A DNA stretch of 64,000 nt from Lentibacillus daqui (GCF_027186265.1 NZ_CP114176.1:1860001-1924000); one strand, 5' to 3'. Counted from the first letter of the stretch, positions 24,192 to 34,118 are shown. A program made the numbers and translations. Notes: generated from the letters alone by a model not told the origin.

Positions 24192-27100
24192 TTGAGAAAA
24201 ACAAAAAATAAGCTACTGGATTCATTAAAACATATTAAACGCGGTGAGCAAATCAATCAGAATTGGACAGAGGAAAGTCCGCGACCACACGCCTGGGAAG
24301 ACATATATCGCAGACGCTGGCAGCATGATAAGGTTGTTCGATCCACACATGGTGTTAACTGTACCGGTTCATGCAGCTGGAAAATTTATGTTAAAGACGG
24401 GATTATCACATCGGAAACGCAGCAAACAGATTATCCAACTACCGGCGATGATTTTCCGGAATATGAACCAAGGGGCTGTCCGCGAGGGGCAAGTTTTTCC
24501 TGGTATACATACAGTCCTATTCGCGTGAAATACCCGTATGTTCGTGGTGATTTATATGAACTGTGGAAGAAAGAACGTGCAAATGGTCTTGATCCTGTTC
24601 AGGCCTGGGAAAATATTGTGACCGATCCAAATAAACGCGCGCAATACGTTGATGCCCGTGGTAAAGGCGGATTCGTTCGGGCGACATGGAGGGAAATGTG
24701 CGAAATCATTGCCAGTTCCTCGATCCACACTATTAAAAAGTATGGTCCTGATCGTATTGCTGGATTTAGTCCAATCCCAGCCATGTCTATGGTTAGTTAT
24801 TCCGCCGGTTCACGTTTTCTATCTTTGCTAGGTGGTACGATTTTAAGTTTCTATGACTGGTATGCAGACTTACCGCCAGCATCACCGCAAGTTTGGGGGG
24901 AGCAAACCGATGTTCCTGAAAGTGCGGACTGGTATAATTCCAAGTATTTTATTATTTGGGGAACCAATTTACCACAAACCCGTACACCTGATGCGCACTT
25001 CATGGTGGAGGCCCGGTATAACGGTACAAAGGTTGTTGGTGTCAGCCCTGATTATGCGGAATATGAAAAATTTGCCGATATATGGCTGCCGGCACGGGCG
25101 GGAACCGATGCAGCACTTGCTATGGCAATGACCCATGTCATCTTAAAGGAATTTTATGTGGAAAATGAGACTCCATACTTTAATTCTTATGTGAAAAAGT
25201 ACACAGACTTGCCATTCCTGGTAACGATTAATGAAGACTCCCGGAGTGGAAGATTTTTACGCGCGTCAGATATTGATTTGCGCGTAACACCTGATTTGGC
25301 TGAGTGGAAAACGGTTGTCTGGGATGAAACAACGGACCAAATGGAAATTCCTAATGGCAGTCAAGGTTACCGTTGGGATAATGGAAACAAGTGGAACTTG
25401 GAATTGGAGAAAGACGATGGATCAGTGATTGACCCAAAACTGAGTTTTATCAATGAATCCGATGAAACCGTTCTGGTGAAATTCCCTTACTTTGCTGAAG
25501 AAACTGGTAATGTCGTAGAACGCGGTGTTCCGGTTAAATACGTTCAGGATAAACAAGGAAACACGATTAAAGTAGCAACCGTTTATGATCTGATGATGGC
25601 ACATACCGGCGTAAACCGTAATCTACCTGGTGATTATCCAGTTGATTACAATGATTCAAAACCTTATACACCTGCCTGGCAGGAAAGCATCACCGGTGTC
25701 AACAAAAACCACGTGATTAAAGTAGCGAAAGAGTTTGCTGATAATGCTGCAAGAACCAAAGGAAAATCCATGATTGCCATGGGTGGCGGAACTAATCATT
25801 GGTATCACAGTGACCAAATCTATCGGGCTATTCTCAACTTAGTTCTTCTAACCGGTTCACAAGGCGTAAACGGTGGTGGCTGGGCACATTATGTAGGACA
25901 GGAAAAGGTACGTCCGCAAGAAGGCTGGCAGCAAGTGGCTTTTGCCAACGACTGGCTAAAACCGCAACGTCTGCAAAACGGAACATCATATTTCTACTTT
26001 CATACTGACCAATACCGTTATGAAACGAAAACGAATCAAGATGGCTATCCGTGGAAAAGCAAATATAATCAAATGCATCCAGCAGATATGAATGCACTCT
26101 CGGCCAGGCTTGGATGGCTGCCATCATATCCGCAATTCACACAGAACTCAATCGATATTGTGAAGGAAAGTCGTGAGCGGGGAGCGAAAACGGAGCAAGA
26201 AATTATTACCGATGTTGTCGAACAAATCAAGGCGGATAACCTGGAGTGGGCGATTGAGAATCCGGATGACCCAAGAAATTTCCCGCGTGTCTTCTTTAAT
26301 TGGCGCTCCAATTTACTTGGCGACAGTGGGAAAGGTCACGAATTTTTTGTCAAGCACCTGGTTGGCGGTGATAACCAGGTCATGGCCGAACCGGAAAATT
26401 CCTGGCAACCTGAAGAGGTCAAGATCACTGGTGACGAGGCTCCTACTGGTAAAGCAGATCTATTAATCAGCGTTGATTTCCGGATGACGAGCTCAGGTCT
26501 ATTTTCCGATATTGTCCTGCCAGCGGCAACTTGGTATGAAAAATTTGATATTAGCAGTACGGATATGCATCCGTTCATTCATCCATTTAATGCGGCCATT
26601 AACCCGCCTTGGAAAACGAAAAGTGATTGGAACACCTTCCGAGAAATTATCAAGGTATTTTCCGAACTCGCCGAAAAGCATCTGCCAAAAACAGAGGAAT
26701 TGGTAACCACACCATTAGGGCACGATTCAGAAGGAGAAATTGCCCAGGCTTTTGGCGAAATCAAAGATTGGCGAAATGGAGAGGTTGAAGCAATCCCAGG
26801 CAAGACCATGCCCGGAATGAAAGTTGTCGAACGGGATTACCCAAACCTTTATCATCAATGGACGACAATTGGGCCGCTCATTAAACAGGGGTACGGTGGA
26901 AAAGGTGTAACAATCCCTGGTGAGGAAGTTTATGAAGAACTAGGATCTCGGCTTGGTAAATCGAAACGAGAAGGAATTGGAAAAGACCATCCAGATTTAT
27001 ATACCGATAAACAAGCGATTAATGCCATTCTGTTAATGTCTGGCGCAAGTAACGGGAAACGGGCAGTTGCCGGGTGGAAGTCATTGGAGGCTAAAACCGG

Positions 27101-27872
27101 GCAAAAACTTGAAGAGATTTCCAAGGGTCGTGAAGAAGAAGACTATACGCTTGATGCGATCACTGCACAACCACGGACGGCTATATCTACACCGGTATGG
27201 AGTGGTATGGAAAAAGATAACAGACGCTATTCACCATTTACAGTGAATACGGAATACAACATTCCATGGCGTACATTGACTGGACGGCAATCGTTTTACC
27301 TTGACCATGAAATGATGCGCGATTTTGGCGAAGGATTGCCATTATATTTACCACCATTGAGCTATGGACCATTCCTTAAGAACGAAAAAGGTGTGGCTGA
27401 AGACGGTCAATCGTTAACGGTAAGGTATTTGACCCCGCATCAAAAATGGGGCATTCATACGATGTTTACCGATACCACCAATATGTCGACTTTGTTTAGA
27501 GGGTGGCAAGTGCTCTGGATGAATGAAGAGGACGCTAAATCCATCGGGCTTGTCGATAATGATTTTGTTGAGGTATATAACCGTAATGGTGCGATTGCGG
27601 CAAGGGTTATATTAACCTACCGTATCCCAAGAGGCATGATTTATATGTATCATGCACAAGACCGTACGCTTGGTGTACCGGCGACATCCATCAATAAAAA
27701 ACGTGGCGGTACTCATAACAGTGTTACCCGGATCACCTTGAAGCCAACCCATATGGTCGGTGGATATTCGCAGCTAAGTTATGGTTTTAACTACTATGGA
27801 CCTACAGGACACCAGCGGGATACGATTGCGGTTATCAGGAAATTGAAGGAGGTTGATTGGCTTGAGAATTAA
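24192..27872 (+). CDS. narG: Respiratory nitrate reductase alpha subunit NarG
   Basis: Catalytic subunit that reduces nitrate to nitrite at a Mo-bisMGD centre on the cytoplasmic face of the membrane. The product is 1226 aa, the usual length. The N-terminal FS0 cluster motif is THGVNCTGSCSW followed by RGCPRGASFSWY (about residues 52-105, His and three Cys). The Mo-ligand Asp lies in YDWYADLPPASPQ (about 225). Start is a TTG at 24192 after GAAGGGTGAT. The C-terminal NYYGPTGHQRDT is typical. It overlaps narH by 11 nt. Confidence 0.97.
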   Translation: MRKTKNKLLDSLKHIKRGEQINQNWTEESPRPHAWEDIYRRRWQHDKVVRSTHGVNCTGSCSWKIYVKDGIITSETQQTDYPTTGDDFPEYEPRGCPRGASFSWYTYSPIRVKYPYVRGDLYELWKKERANGLDPVQAWENIVTDPNKRAQYVDARGKGGFVRATWREMCEIIASSSIHTIKKYGPDRIAGFSPIPAMSMVSYSAGSRFLSLLGGTILSFYDWYADLPPASPQVWGEQTDVPESADWYNSKYFIIWGTNLPQTRTPDAHFMVEARYNGTKVVGVSPDYAEYEKFADIWLPARAGTDAALAMAMTHVILKEFYVENETPYFNSYVKKYTDLPFLVTINEDSRSGRFLRASDIDLRVTPDLAEWKTVVWDETTDQMEIPNGSQGYRWDNGNKWNLELEKDDGSVIDPKLSFINESDETVLVKFPYFAEETGNVVERGVPVKYVQDKQGNTIKVATVYDLMMAHTGVNRNLPGDYPVDYNDSKPYTPAWQESITGVNKNHVIKVAKEFADNAARTKGKSMIAMGGGTNHWYHSDQIYRAILNLVLLTGSQGVNGGGWAHYVGQEKVRPQEGWQQVAFANDWLKPQRLQNGTSYFYFHTDQYRYETKTNQDGYPWKSKYNQMHPADMNALSARLGWLPSYPQFTQNSIDIVKESRERGAKTEQEIITDVVEQIKADNLEWAIENPDDPRNFPRVFFNWRSNLLGDSGKGHEFFVKHLVGGDNQVMAEPENSWQPEEVKITGDEAPTGKADLLISVDFRMTSSGLFSDIVLPAATWYEKFDISSTDMHPFIHPFNAAINPPWKTKSDWNTFREIIKVFSELAEKHLPKTEELVTTPLGHDSEGEIAQAFGEIKDWRNGEVEAIPGKTMPGMKVVERDYPNLYHQWTTIGPLIKQGYGGKGVTIPGEEVYEELGSRLGKSKREGIGKDHPDLYTDKQAINAILLMSGASNGKRAVAGWKSLEAKTGQKLEEISKGREEEDYTLDAITAQPRTAISTPVWSGMEKDNRRYSPFTVNTEYNIPWRTLTGRQSFYLDHEMMRDFGEGLPLYLPPLSYGPFLKNEKGVAEDGQSLTVRYLTPHQKWGIHTMFTDTTNMSTLFRGWQVLWMNEEDAKSIGLVDNDFVEVYNRNGAIAARVILTYRIPRGMIYMYHAQDRTLGVPATSINKKRGGTHNSVTRITLKPTHMVGGYSQLSYGFNYYGPTGHQRDTIAVIRKLKEVDWLEN

Positions 27873-29421
27873 AGCGCAAGTTGCGATGGTGATGCACCTT
27901 GATAAATGTATTGGCTGCCATACCTGTTCGGTCACTTGTAAAAATACCTGGACAAACCGCCCGGGTACGGAATATATGTGGTTCAATAATGTCGAAACCC
28001 GACCGGGCCTTGGCTATCCAAAACGTTGGGAGGATTCTGACCATTATAAAGGTGGCTGGGTGCTAAAAAATGGGAAATTAAAATTGAAAGCAGGAGGACC
28101 AATCTCCAAACTCCTGAATATTTTTTACAACCCGGACATGGCCAACATGGATGATTACTATGAACCTTGGACATATGATTATCAAAATCTGATTGAAAGT
28201 CCCAAAAGAGAGAATCTGCCGGTTGGACGTCCGCAATCAATGATAACTGGTGAATTTATCGACAAGCCGGAATGGGGGCCGAACTGGGATGATGATCTTG
28301 CTGGTGGATCGGATGTCATTTCCCAAGATCCAATGGTTGAAAAGCTGCAGGAACACATCTCAATGGAATATGAAAAAACTTTTATGATGTATTTGCCGCG
28401 TATTTGCGAACACTGCCTTAACCCATCCTGTGTTGCATCGTGTCCATCAGGGGCTTTATACAAGCGGGATGAAGATGGAATCGTGCTGGTTGACCAGGAG
28501 GAATGCCGAGGCTGGCGTTTCTGTATGAGCGGCTGTCCATATCACAAGGTGTATTACAATTGGAACACCCATAAAGCGGAAAAATGTAATTTCTGCTATC
28601 CACGTACCGAAGCAGGACTGCCTACGATCTGTTCGGAAACATGTGTAGGAAGAATTCGTTATATTGGTGTTGTATTGTATGATGCTGACAAAGTAAAGGA
28701 AGCTGCATCCGTTGAAGATCCAAAAGACCTTTACGAAGCACAACTATCCGTATTTTTGGACCCATTTGACCCAGAGGTTATTGAAGAAGCACAAAAAGCC
28801 GGAATTAATGATGAATGGATCGAAGGCGCCCAAAAATCACCGGTTTACAAAATGGCACTGAAATGGAAGATTGCATTACCTTTACACCCGGAATACCGGA
28901 CACTGCCAATGGTGTGGTATGTACCGCCGTTAAGCCCAATCATGAATCACATCACTAATGAAGATGAATTGAGTACAGATGGTTACATTCCGGCTGTAAA
29001 CCAAATGCGGATCCCAATGGAGTATTTGGCATCGATTTTAGCGGCAGGGGATACCAAGGTGATCAGAAAAGTTCTGCTTAAACTGACGGCCATGCGTGTA
29101 CATATGCGTGGTAAAACGGTTGGCGGAATCGATGAGTTTAGACAAAGTGAGTTGTTAAAGGAAGCGAATACGAACCCTGAGGAAATTGAGGACATGGCTC
29201 GTTTACTAGGTGTCGCCAAGTATAGTGAACGCTTTGTTATCCCGACAGGACGAAGGGAAATGGATGATGATCTTTACTATGAACAGGGTGCCTGCAGTTT
29301 GGAAGAGCTCGCACCACCAGAAGGAATGGTCATACCCTCCGTCAGCAAACAGGAACAGGGTGTTTATCGTTCAGAGAATCGGGAAAGAATTGTCATGCGC
29401 TCAACCAGCAAAGGAGACTAA
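27862..29421 (+). CDS. narH: Respiratory nitrate reductase beta subunit NarH
   Basis: Iron-sulfur subunit that passes electrons from NarI to NarG. The product is 519 aa. Four cluster motifs are visible: CIGCHTCSVTCKNTW (near residue 16), CEHCLNPSCVASCPSGA (about 180), CRGWRFCMSGCPY (3Fe-4S type with Trp, about 215) and CNFCYPRTEAGLPTICSETC (about 243). The start is a TTG at 27862, 9 nt after GAAGGAGG, giving MRIKAQVAMVMHLDKC like homologues; it lies inside the narG end. Confidence 0.97.
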   Translation: MRIKAQVAMVMHLDKCIGCHTCSVTCKNTWTNRPGTEYMWFNNVETRPGLGYPKRWEDSDHYKGGWVLKNGKLKLKAGGPISKLLNIFYNPDMANMDDYYEPWTYDYQNLIESPKRENLPVGRPQSMITGEFIDKPEWGPNWDDDLAGGSDVISQDPMVEKLQEHISMEYEKTFMMYLPRICEHCLNPSCVASCPSGALYKRDEDGIVLVDQEECRGWRFCMSGCPYHKVYYNWNTHKAEKCNFCYPRTEAGLPTICSETCVGRIRYIGVVLYDADKVKEAASVEDPKDLYEAQLSVFLDPFDPEVIEEAQKAGINDEWIEGAQKSPVYKMALKWKIALPLHPEYRTLPMVWYVPPLSPIMNHITNEDELSTDGYIPAVNQMRIPMEYLASILAAGDTKVIRKVLLKLTAMRVHMRGKTVGGIDEFRQSELLKEANTNPEEIEDMARLLGVAKYSERFVIPTGRREMDDDLYYEQGACSLEELAPPEGMVIPSVSKQEQGVYRSENRERIVMRSTSKGD

Positions 29422-29425
29422 GTGT

Positions 29426-30028
29426 ATGGAACAACAAGATCGAGCACTTTTAGTCATTGCATCGCGTCTTTTAACATATCCGGAAGATGATTTCTTTGAT
29501 CAGGCACGGGATATAACGGAATGTATGGAAGAAACGATGATGGGATTGCCAATGTTTAAGGAATTGGAGAAGGCTTTAAAACCGTTCTACAAATATCGTG
29601 TACCAGAATTGCAACAAGTATATGTTGCCACATTTGATTTAAAAGCAAAACAAGGATTATATTTGACAGCACATGAATTAGGCGACAGCAACAAACGTGG
29701 TGCAGCTTTAATTAAATTACAAAAGATTATCAACAAGGCTGGATTTGAGCGGGTGGATGACGAATTAGCCGATTATATGCCGATGTTGTTTGAATTTCTT
29801 GCAACAGCACCTGACAGCCCGGATAATGAGCGGCTGATCAAGAGACTTGCAGCAGCAATACAACGGATTATGAACCATATGCCTGAAGAAAGTCCATATT
29901 ACCCTGTGCTTGCGGTGCTGATGACATTTATTTTCCCGCAGCCGACTAAAGAGGAAATTGAAAAATTGGAGTTTGAACGGGAAGAGGCTGATTTGGAAGA
30001 ACTACCATATCCCATTATGTATCACTAG
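29426..30028 (+). CDS. narJ: Nitrate reductase assembly chaperone NarJ
   Basis: Dedicated chaperone that binds NarG and assists Mo-cofactor insertion before membrane assembly; not part of the mature complex. The 200-aa helical product contains ASRLLTYPEDDFF, YVATFDLKAKQGLYLTAHELGDSNKRG (TorD/NarJ family core, about residues 68-94) and ADYMPMLFEFLA. The ATG 29426 is 8 nt after AAAGGAGAC and 5 nt after narH stop. Confidence 0.94.
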   Translation: MEQQDRALLVIASRLLTYPEDDFFDQARDITECMEETMMGLPMFKELEKALKPFYKYRVPELQQVYVATFDLKAKQGLYLTAHELGDSNKRGAALIKLQKIINKAGFERVDDELADYMPMLFEFLATAPDSPDNERLIKRLAAAIQRIMNHMPEESPYYPVLAVLMTFIFPQPTKEEIEKLEFEREEADLEELPYPIMYH

Positions 30029-30129
30029 TAAACAAAATAATGAATCTTATCAAGCGAAGGAGTGCGGCGGTGTTGGGAGGAATCAGCCATCGCACACTGG
30101 AGCACAGAATTAAAAGGGAGGAACACCAT

Positions 30130-30831
30130 ATGAGTGAACTATTTTGGTGGGTCATTTTTCCATACATTACTGGATTGATCATGATTTTCGGCCTTCTTTA
30201 CCGTTTCGCTTTCCGACAGTTGACTTGGGCAGCACCGTCAACGGAGTTTTTTGAAAAGAAATGGCTGCGGATCGGCTCGCCGCTTTTCCATTGGGGAATT
30301 GTGCTGGCCTTTATCGGACATGTGATGGGTATGATTATTCCGAGGGGATTTTATCTTTCATTGGGGATATCTGATGAATTATACCATCTCGGAGCAATCA
30401 TCGGCGGGGGAATAGCAGGCCTAATGGTGGTTGTTGGGCTTATCATTTTACTCATTCGAAAAATAATTATTGATCCTGTGCGCATACATGCTACATTTGC
30501 TGACTTTTTTTCAATCATAGCTCTGCTGATTGTGGCTGGAATGGGTGCGTATATGACGATAATTTATAATACAACAGTTGTGGAATATGAATACCGGACA
30601 ACCATCGGACCGTGGTTCAGAAGCTTATTTACATTCCAACCAAAATATCATTTGATGGCGTCTGTGCCGTTTGTTTTCAAGGTGCATATCCTTGCTGCGT
30701 TTGCCTTGTTTGCGTCCATACCATTTACCAGATTGGTACACTTTTACAGTTTGCCGATCAAATATGCAAACCGTGCGCCACAGCAATATCGATCACGCGC
30801 TCGATACCAGAACAGACGTCCAATTGATTGA
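30130..30831 (+). CDS. narI: Nitrate reductase gamma subunit NarI
   Basis: Membrane subunit holding two b haems; oxidises menaquinol and passes electrons to NarH. The 233-aa product has five hydrophobic segments. Haem-ligand candidates are FHWGIVLAFIGHVMG (two His, about residues 55-70) and KVHILAAFALFASIPFTRLVHFY (two His, about 185-207). Start ATG 30130 follows GGGAGG; the frame is open upstream to 30040 but without a good site. It is the last gene, ended by a strong terminator. Confidence 0.95.
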   Translation: MSELFWWVIFPYITGLIMIFGLLYRFAFRQLTWAAPSTEFFEKKWLRIGSPLFHWGIVLAFIGHVMGMIIPRGFYLSLGISDELYHLGAIIGGGIAGLMVVVGLIILLIRKIIIDPVRIHATFADFFSIIALLIVAGMGAYMTIIYNTTVVEYEYRTTIGPWFRSLFTFQPKYHLMASVPFVFKVHILAAFALFASIPFTRLVHFYSLPIKYANRAPQQYRSRARYQNRRPID

Positions 30832-30835
30832 TATC

Positions 30836-30866
30836 AAAAAAGAACCAGGTAATCTGGTTCTTTTTT
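30836..30866 (+). terminator. nar operon terminator
   Basis: Perfect 13-bp stem AAAAAAGAACCAG / CTGGTTCTTTTTT with a 5-nt loop, right after narI. Confidence 0.9.
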
Positions 30867-30867
30867 G

Positions 30868-31190
<323 letters not shown>

Positions 31191-31191
31191 A

Positions 31192-31210
31192 GGGGTTAAA
31201 TTTCAACCCT
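31192..31210 (-). terminator. Probable terminator of the first symporter operon
   Basis: On the minus strand GGGTT-GAAATTT-AACCC followed by a T-rich stretch (CTTCTTTTATTTATTTTTT), about 105 nt after the actP-like stop. The stem is only 5-6 bp. Confidence 0.45.
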
Positions 31211-31315
31211 AAATAGACTTCCCTAATGATTTTGTTTTTCTTTTTACTTTTTCCTTCCTCCTAAGACATTTTTATGCGTTTTGATATTATTACGCAACTA
31301 TCATCATTTCAAGAA

Positions 31316-32851
31316 TCAAGCCCGTTCCCGATAGCCGGTATTTGCTTTTACTTTTACTTCTGCATAACGGACTGGATCAGATTCTTTGGATAACAATGTG
31401 CCAACATATCCACCCAGGAAACCTAATGGTACAGATACCAATGCTGGATTATCCAGCGGGAATATTGGATTTCCGACAAATAATGCCGCACCTTCCACTG
31501 GTGAAAACACACTTGGGCTCATCGAAACGAGTACTAAAGCAGAAATCAAACCGGACAAAATGGCAGTAACCGCTCCTGTTGTGTTAAATCGTTTCCAATA
31601 AACTGTATATAAAATAACTGGCAAGTTAGCACTGGCCGCCATACAAAATGCTAATGAAACAAGGAAAGCAACATTCAGGTATTGCGTGAATAATGCCAAA
31701 ATAATAGATAAGACGGACACGCCCAATGCTGCATAACGGGCTGCGAGCATCTGCTGTTTTTCGGTTGCTTTCCCCTTTTTGTAAATTTCCCCGTACAAAT
31801 CATGTGCAAATGCAGAAGCTCCGGAAAGAACCAAACCGGCTACAACTGCGAGTATCGTCGCAAAAGCTACTGCTGAAATAAAGGCAAACAAAAGCTCGCC
31901 ACCAAGTACCTGTGCCAACAATGGTGCAGCCATATTTCCGCCTGGATTGGCAGCAATGATTTTAGAATCACCAACGAATGCAGCCGCTCCAAAGCCAAGA
32001 AACAATGTCAATATATAAAAAATACCGATAATCCATGTCGCTGATACAACAGAACTTCTAGCCGACTTGGCATCTTTTACGGTAAAAAAGCGCATCAGGA
32101 TATGTGGCAGCCCTGCTGTGCCAAGTACTAATGCAAGCATCAAGGAAATTGTGCTGAGCGGCTGTGTATATTGCAACCCGGGTTCTAAATAAGCAGCTCC
32201 GTGGCTCGTTGCCGTTTTCACCTCGGAGAACATGGTACCGATGTTGAAATTGTATTCCCATAGTACAAGAAAAGAAATAATCACCATACCCGCCATCAAT
32301 AGTACAGCTTTGGTGATTTGTACCCAGCTTGTTGCAATCATACCGCCGAATAACACGTATATCGTCATCATAACTCCAACAATCAATACCGCAATCCAAT
32401 AATCAATACCGAACAAAAGTTGAATCAATGCACCTGCTCCAACAAGCTGAGCAATCATGTAAAAAATCGAAATGGTTATGGTGCTCAATGCTGCTGCTCC
32501 ACGCACTTTTTTTGCATCAAAACGTGAGTTGATCATATCGGCCAGCGTGTATTTCCCTAAATTGCGCAATGGCTCGGCTACCAAAAACATGACGACCAGA
32601 TACGCAATTAAAAAGCCAATACTATAAAAAAATCCATCAAAACCATTCAATGCAATGGCGCCGGCGATACCAAGAAATGATGCCGCCGACAAATAGTCTC
32701 CGGAAATGGCAATACCGTTTTGCCAGCCTTTCAGTCCGCCGCCAGCCGTATAAAAATCACCTGTTGTTTTGGTATGCTTAGCAGCAAAATAAGTGATGAC
32801 CAACGTCAATAGCACAATTGCCAAAAATAAGGTGATGACTGTAGGGCTCAT
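31316..32851 (-). CDS. Sodium:solute symporter, ActP (cation/acetate) family, paralogue 1
   Basis: SSS-family importer, 511 aa, about 13 transmembrane helices. The family sequence SGDYLSAASFLGIAGAIALNG (about residues 50-70) matches ActP-type acetate/small carboxylate permeases; GTAGLPHILMRFFTVKDAK and SAVAFATILAVVAGLVLS are further signatures. Substrate is not proven; acetate, pyruvate or another short monocarboxylate is likely. ATG 32851 overlaps the DUF485 gene by four bases (ATGA), the standard DUF485-ActP pair. A cre-like box and a LytTR-type repeat lie upstream of the pair. Confidence 0.88.
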   Translation of the reverse strand: MSPTVITLFLAIVLLTLVITYFAAKHTKTTGDFYTAGGGLKGWQNGIAISGDYLSAASFLGIAGAIALNGFDGFFYSIGFLIAYLVVMFLVAEPLRNLGKYTLADMINSRFDAKKVRGAAALSTITISIFYMIAQLVGAGALIQLLFGIDYWIAVLIVGVMMTIYVLFGGMIATSWVQITKAVLLMAGMVIISFLVLWEYNFNIGTMFSEVKTATSHGAAYLEPGLQYTQPLSTISLMLALVLGTAGLPHILMRFFTVKDAKSARSSVVSATWIIGIFYILTLFLGFGAAAFVGDSKIIAANPGGNMAAPLLAQVLGGELLFAFISAVAFATILAVVAGLVLSGASAFAHDLYGEIYKKGKATEKQQMLAARYAALGVSVLSIILALFTQYLNVAFLVSLAFCMAASANLPVILYTVYWKRFNTTGAVTAILSGLISALVLVSMSPSVFSPVEGAALFVGNPIFPLDNPALVSVPLGFLGGYVGTLLSKESDPVRYAEVKVKANTGYRERA

Positions 32852-33225
32852 CGGCTGTCTCCTCCTTGCTCCAATTGGTTATCAATAATTGCATTCGCTT
32901 GTTTATCCAATGCCCCAGCTTTTTTCATATAAACAATGCATAAAATAAAAGTCATGGCGAATTGTGCGAATGCAAAAAGCCACACCCATGAAATATCACC
33001 GATTGCCGGCTTATTCAAAAACGTCGTGTAAGAAGTACAGATTGGCAATAGAAAGTAAAATACCAAGAAGAAAATAGTGTACGGCAAAATAAACTTTTTC
33101 CGATTCGCCATAAAGCTCTGGAATTCCTCGCTCTTTTCTACCTTCACGTAATCTGGTTTTTCAGGAAAATCCTGTTTCAACACCTTACTTTCACTCAAAT
33201 TTCCCAACCCCTTGTTTTTTATCAT
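32848..33225 (-). CDS. DUF485 family partner of symporter 1
   Basis: About 125 aa, a hydrophilic N-terminus and two transmembrane helices (about residues 46-66 and 80-101; LPYTIFFLVFYFLLPI and WVWLFAFAQFAMTFILCIVY). DUF485 proteins are routinely coded directly ahead of ActP-type symporters and are thought to assist them. The ATG at 33225 is used, but a TTG at 33198 after AAGGGG is also possible. The protein overlaps the symporter start by four bases. Confidence 0.85.
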   Translation of the reverse strand: MIKNKGLGNLSESKVLKQDFPEKPDYVKVEKSEEFQSFMANRKKFILPYTIFFLVFYFLLPICTSYTTFLNKPAIGDISWVWLFAFAQFAMTFILCIVYMKKAGALDKQANAIIDNQLEQGGDSR

Positions 33226-33244
33226 TAAATTCTCTTTCTCCTTT

Positions 33245-33258
33245 TGTAACCGCTTACT
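33245..33258. promoter_or_regulatory. cre-like (CcpA) site at the start of the symporter 1 operon
   Basis: TGTAACCGCTTACT matches the cre consensus TGWAANCGNTNWCA at all fixed positions except the last base. It lies just after the putative -10, over the expected transcription start, a position that would block transcription when CcpA is bound. Confidence 0.55.
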
Positions 33259-33262
33259 AATT

Positions 33263-33268
33263 ATTATA
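33263..33268 (-). promoter_or_regulatory. -10 element of the symporter 1 operon
   Basis: Perfect TATAAT on the minus strand, about 38 nt before the DUF485 start codon. The -35 is poor at proper spacing, consistent with an activator-dependent promoter. Confidence 0.5.
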
Positions 33269-33322
33269 ATTGGTTTGAAATGTCAGGAACTCGCTTTTGC
33301 ACCAATGGTTACAGATTATGAT

Positions 33323-33351
33323 TGAATGGCATTTATCCGTGGATGAATGGT
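33323..33351 (-). promoter_or_regulatory. Putative LytTR operator: direct repeat with 21-bp spacing
   Basis: On the minus strand ACCATTCA (33351-33344), 13 nt, GCCATTCA (33330-33323). Two 8-bp half-sites spaced 21 bp apart are typical of LytTR regulators; the half-site is close to the known YehT/BtsR target ACC(G/A)CT(C/T)A-N13 repeat. It lies directly after the lytT stop and about 60-90 nt upstream of the -10 of the symporter 1 operon. Confidence 0.55.
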
Positions 33352-34118
33352 TATCCCTGCATCTCCAGCAACTGAAATAACTCCTTTCTTGCTGCTCTGC
33401 TGACAGGAATCTTCGTTTTCGATATGTCTGACAGCGTGACGTTGCTTGTTCCATTAAACCAAGGAGTGATTTCCTGAATATAATTGATGTTAACCAAATA
33501 ACTACGATGCGTCCGGAAAAAGTTAAAACCTTGTAATTTCTTTTCCAATTCTTGTAATGTCAACTTACCGACAATGACTTTATCCTTCGTGTGAATTTCC
33601 AATGCCCGCTGACTTGGGCTGGGTACAGCATAATAAATCATCTCCGGCGTTAATACAACAGTTTTTTCACCATCATCCACAAGCAATTTATTTGTTCGGG
33701 ACGGTACTGCGGGACTGGCATGAGGCACTTCTTGCAGGATACGCTGCGAAAGCTTTTGACGAATACGCTGCAGTGCCTTGTCAAACCGTGTTTCGTCAAA
33801 GGGTTTTAGCAAATAATCGACAGCTTCTATTTCAAATGCCTGTAACGCATATTCATCATATGCTGTGGTCAAGACAAATAGTGGTATTTCATGCTTTGCT
33901 TGCCCGATAATTCTCTTTGCCGCTTCCATACCGGAAAACTGGGGCATATGGACATCCAGAAAAATAACATCCGGTGCATATGCTTCATAAAGTGCGATTA
34001 ATTGCTGTCCATTTTCCGCACACGGACATAGTACAATATCCGGCTGTTTTTCCAGTAAATAAAGCAATTCCTCCTGTGCCATTTGTTCATCTTCAGCTAT
34101 GAGTGCACGGATTTTCAT
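33351..34118 (-). CDS. LytTR-family response regulator
   Basis: DNA-binding response regulator, 255 aa. Receiver domain (about residues 1-120) has the acidic pocket EDE near residue 10, phosphoacceptor Asp in VIFLDVHMPQFSG (about 55) and Lys in YLLKPF. The LytTR domain (about 145-255) shows YYAVPSPSQRALEIHT, NFFRTHRSYLVNINYIQEI and IPVSRAARKELF. The ATG overlaps the kinase gene by four bases. It probably acts at the direct repeat that begins at its own stop codon. Confidence 0.92.
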   Translation of the reverse strand: MKIRALIAEDEQMAQEELLYLLEKQPDIVLCPCAENGQQLIALYEAYAPDVIFLDVHMPQFSGMEAAKRIIGQAKHEIPLFVLTTAYDEYALQAFEIEAVDYLLKPFDETRFDKALQRIRQKLSQRILQEVPHASPAVPSRTNKLLVDDGEKTVVLTPEMIYYAVPSPSQRALEIHTKDKVIVGKLTLQELEKKLQGFNFFRTHRSYLVNINYIQEITPWFNGTSNVTLSDISKTKIPVSRAARKELFQLLEMQG

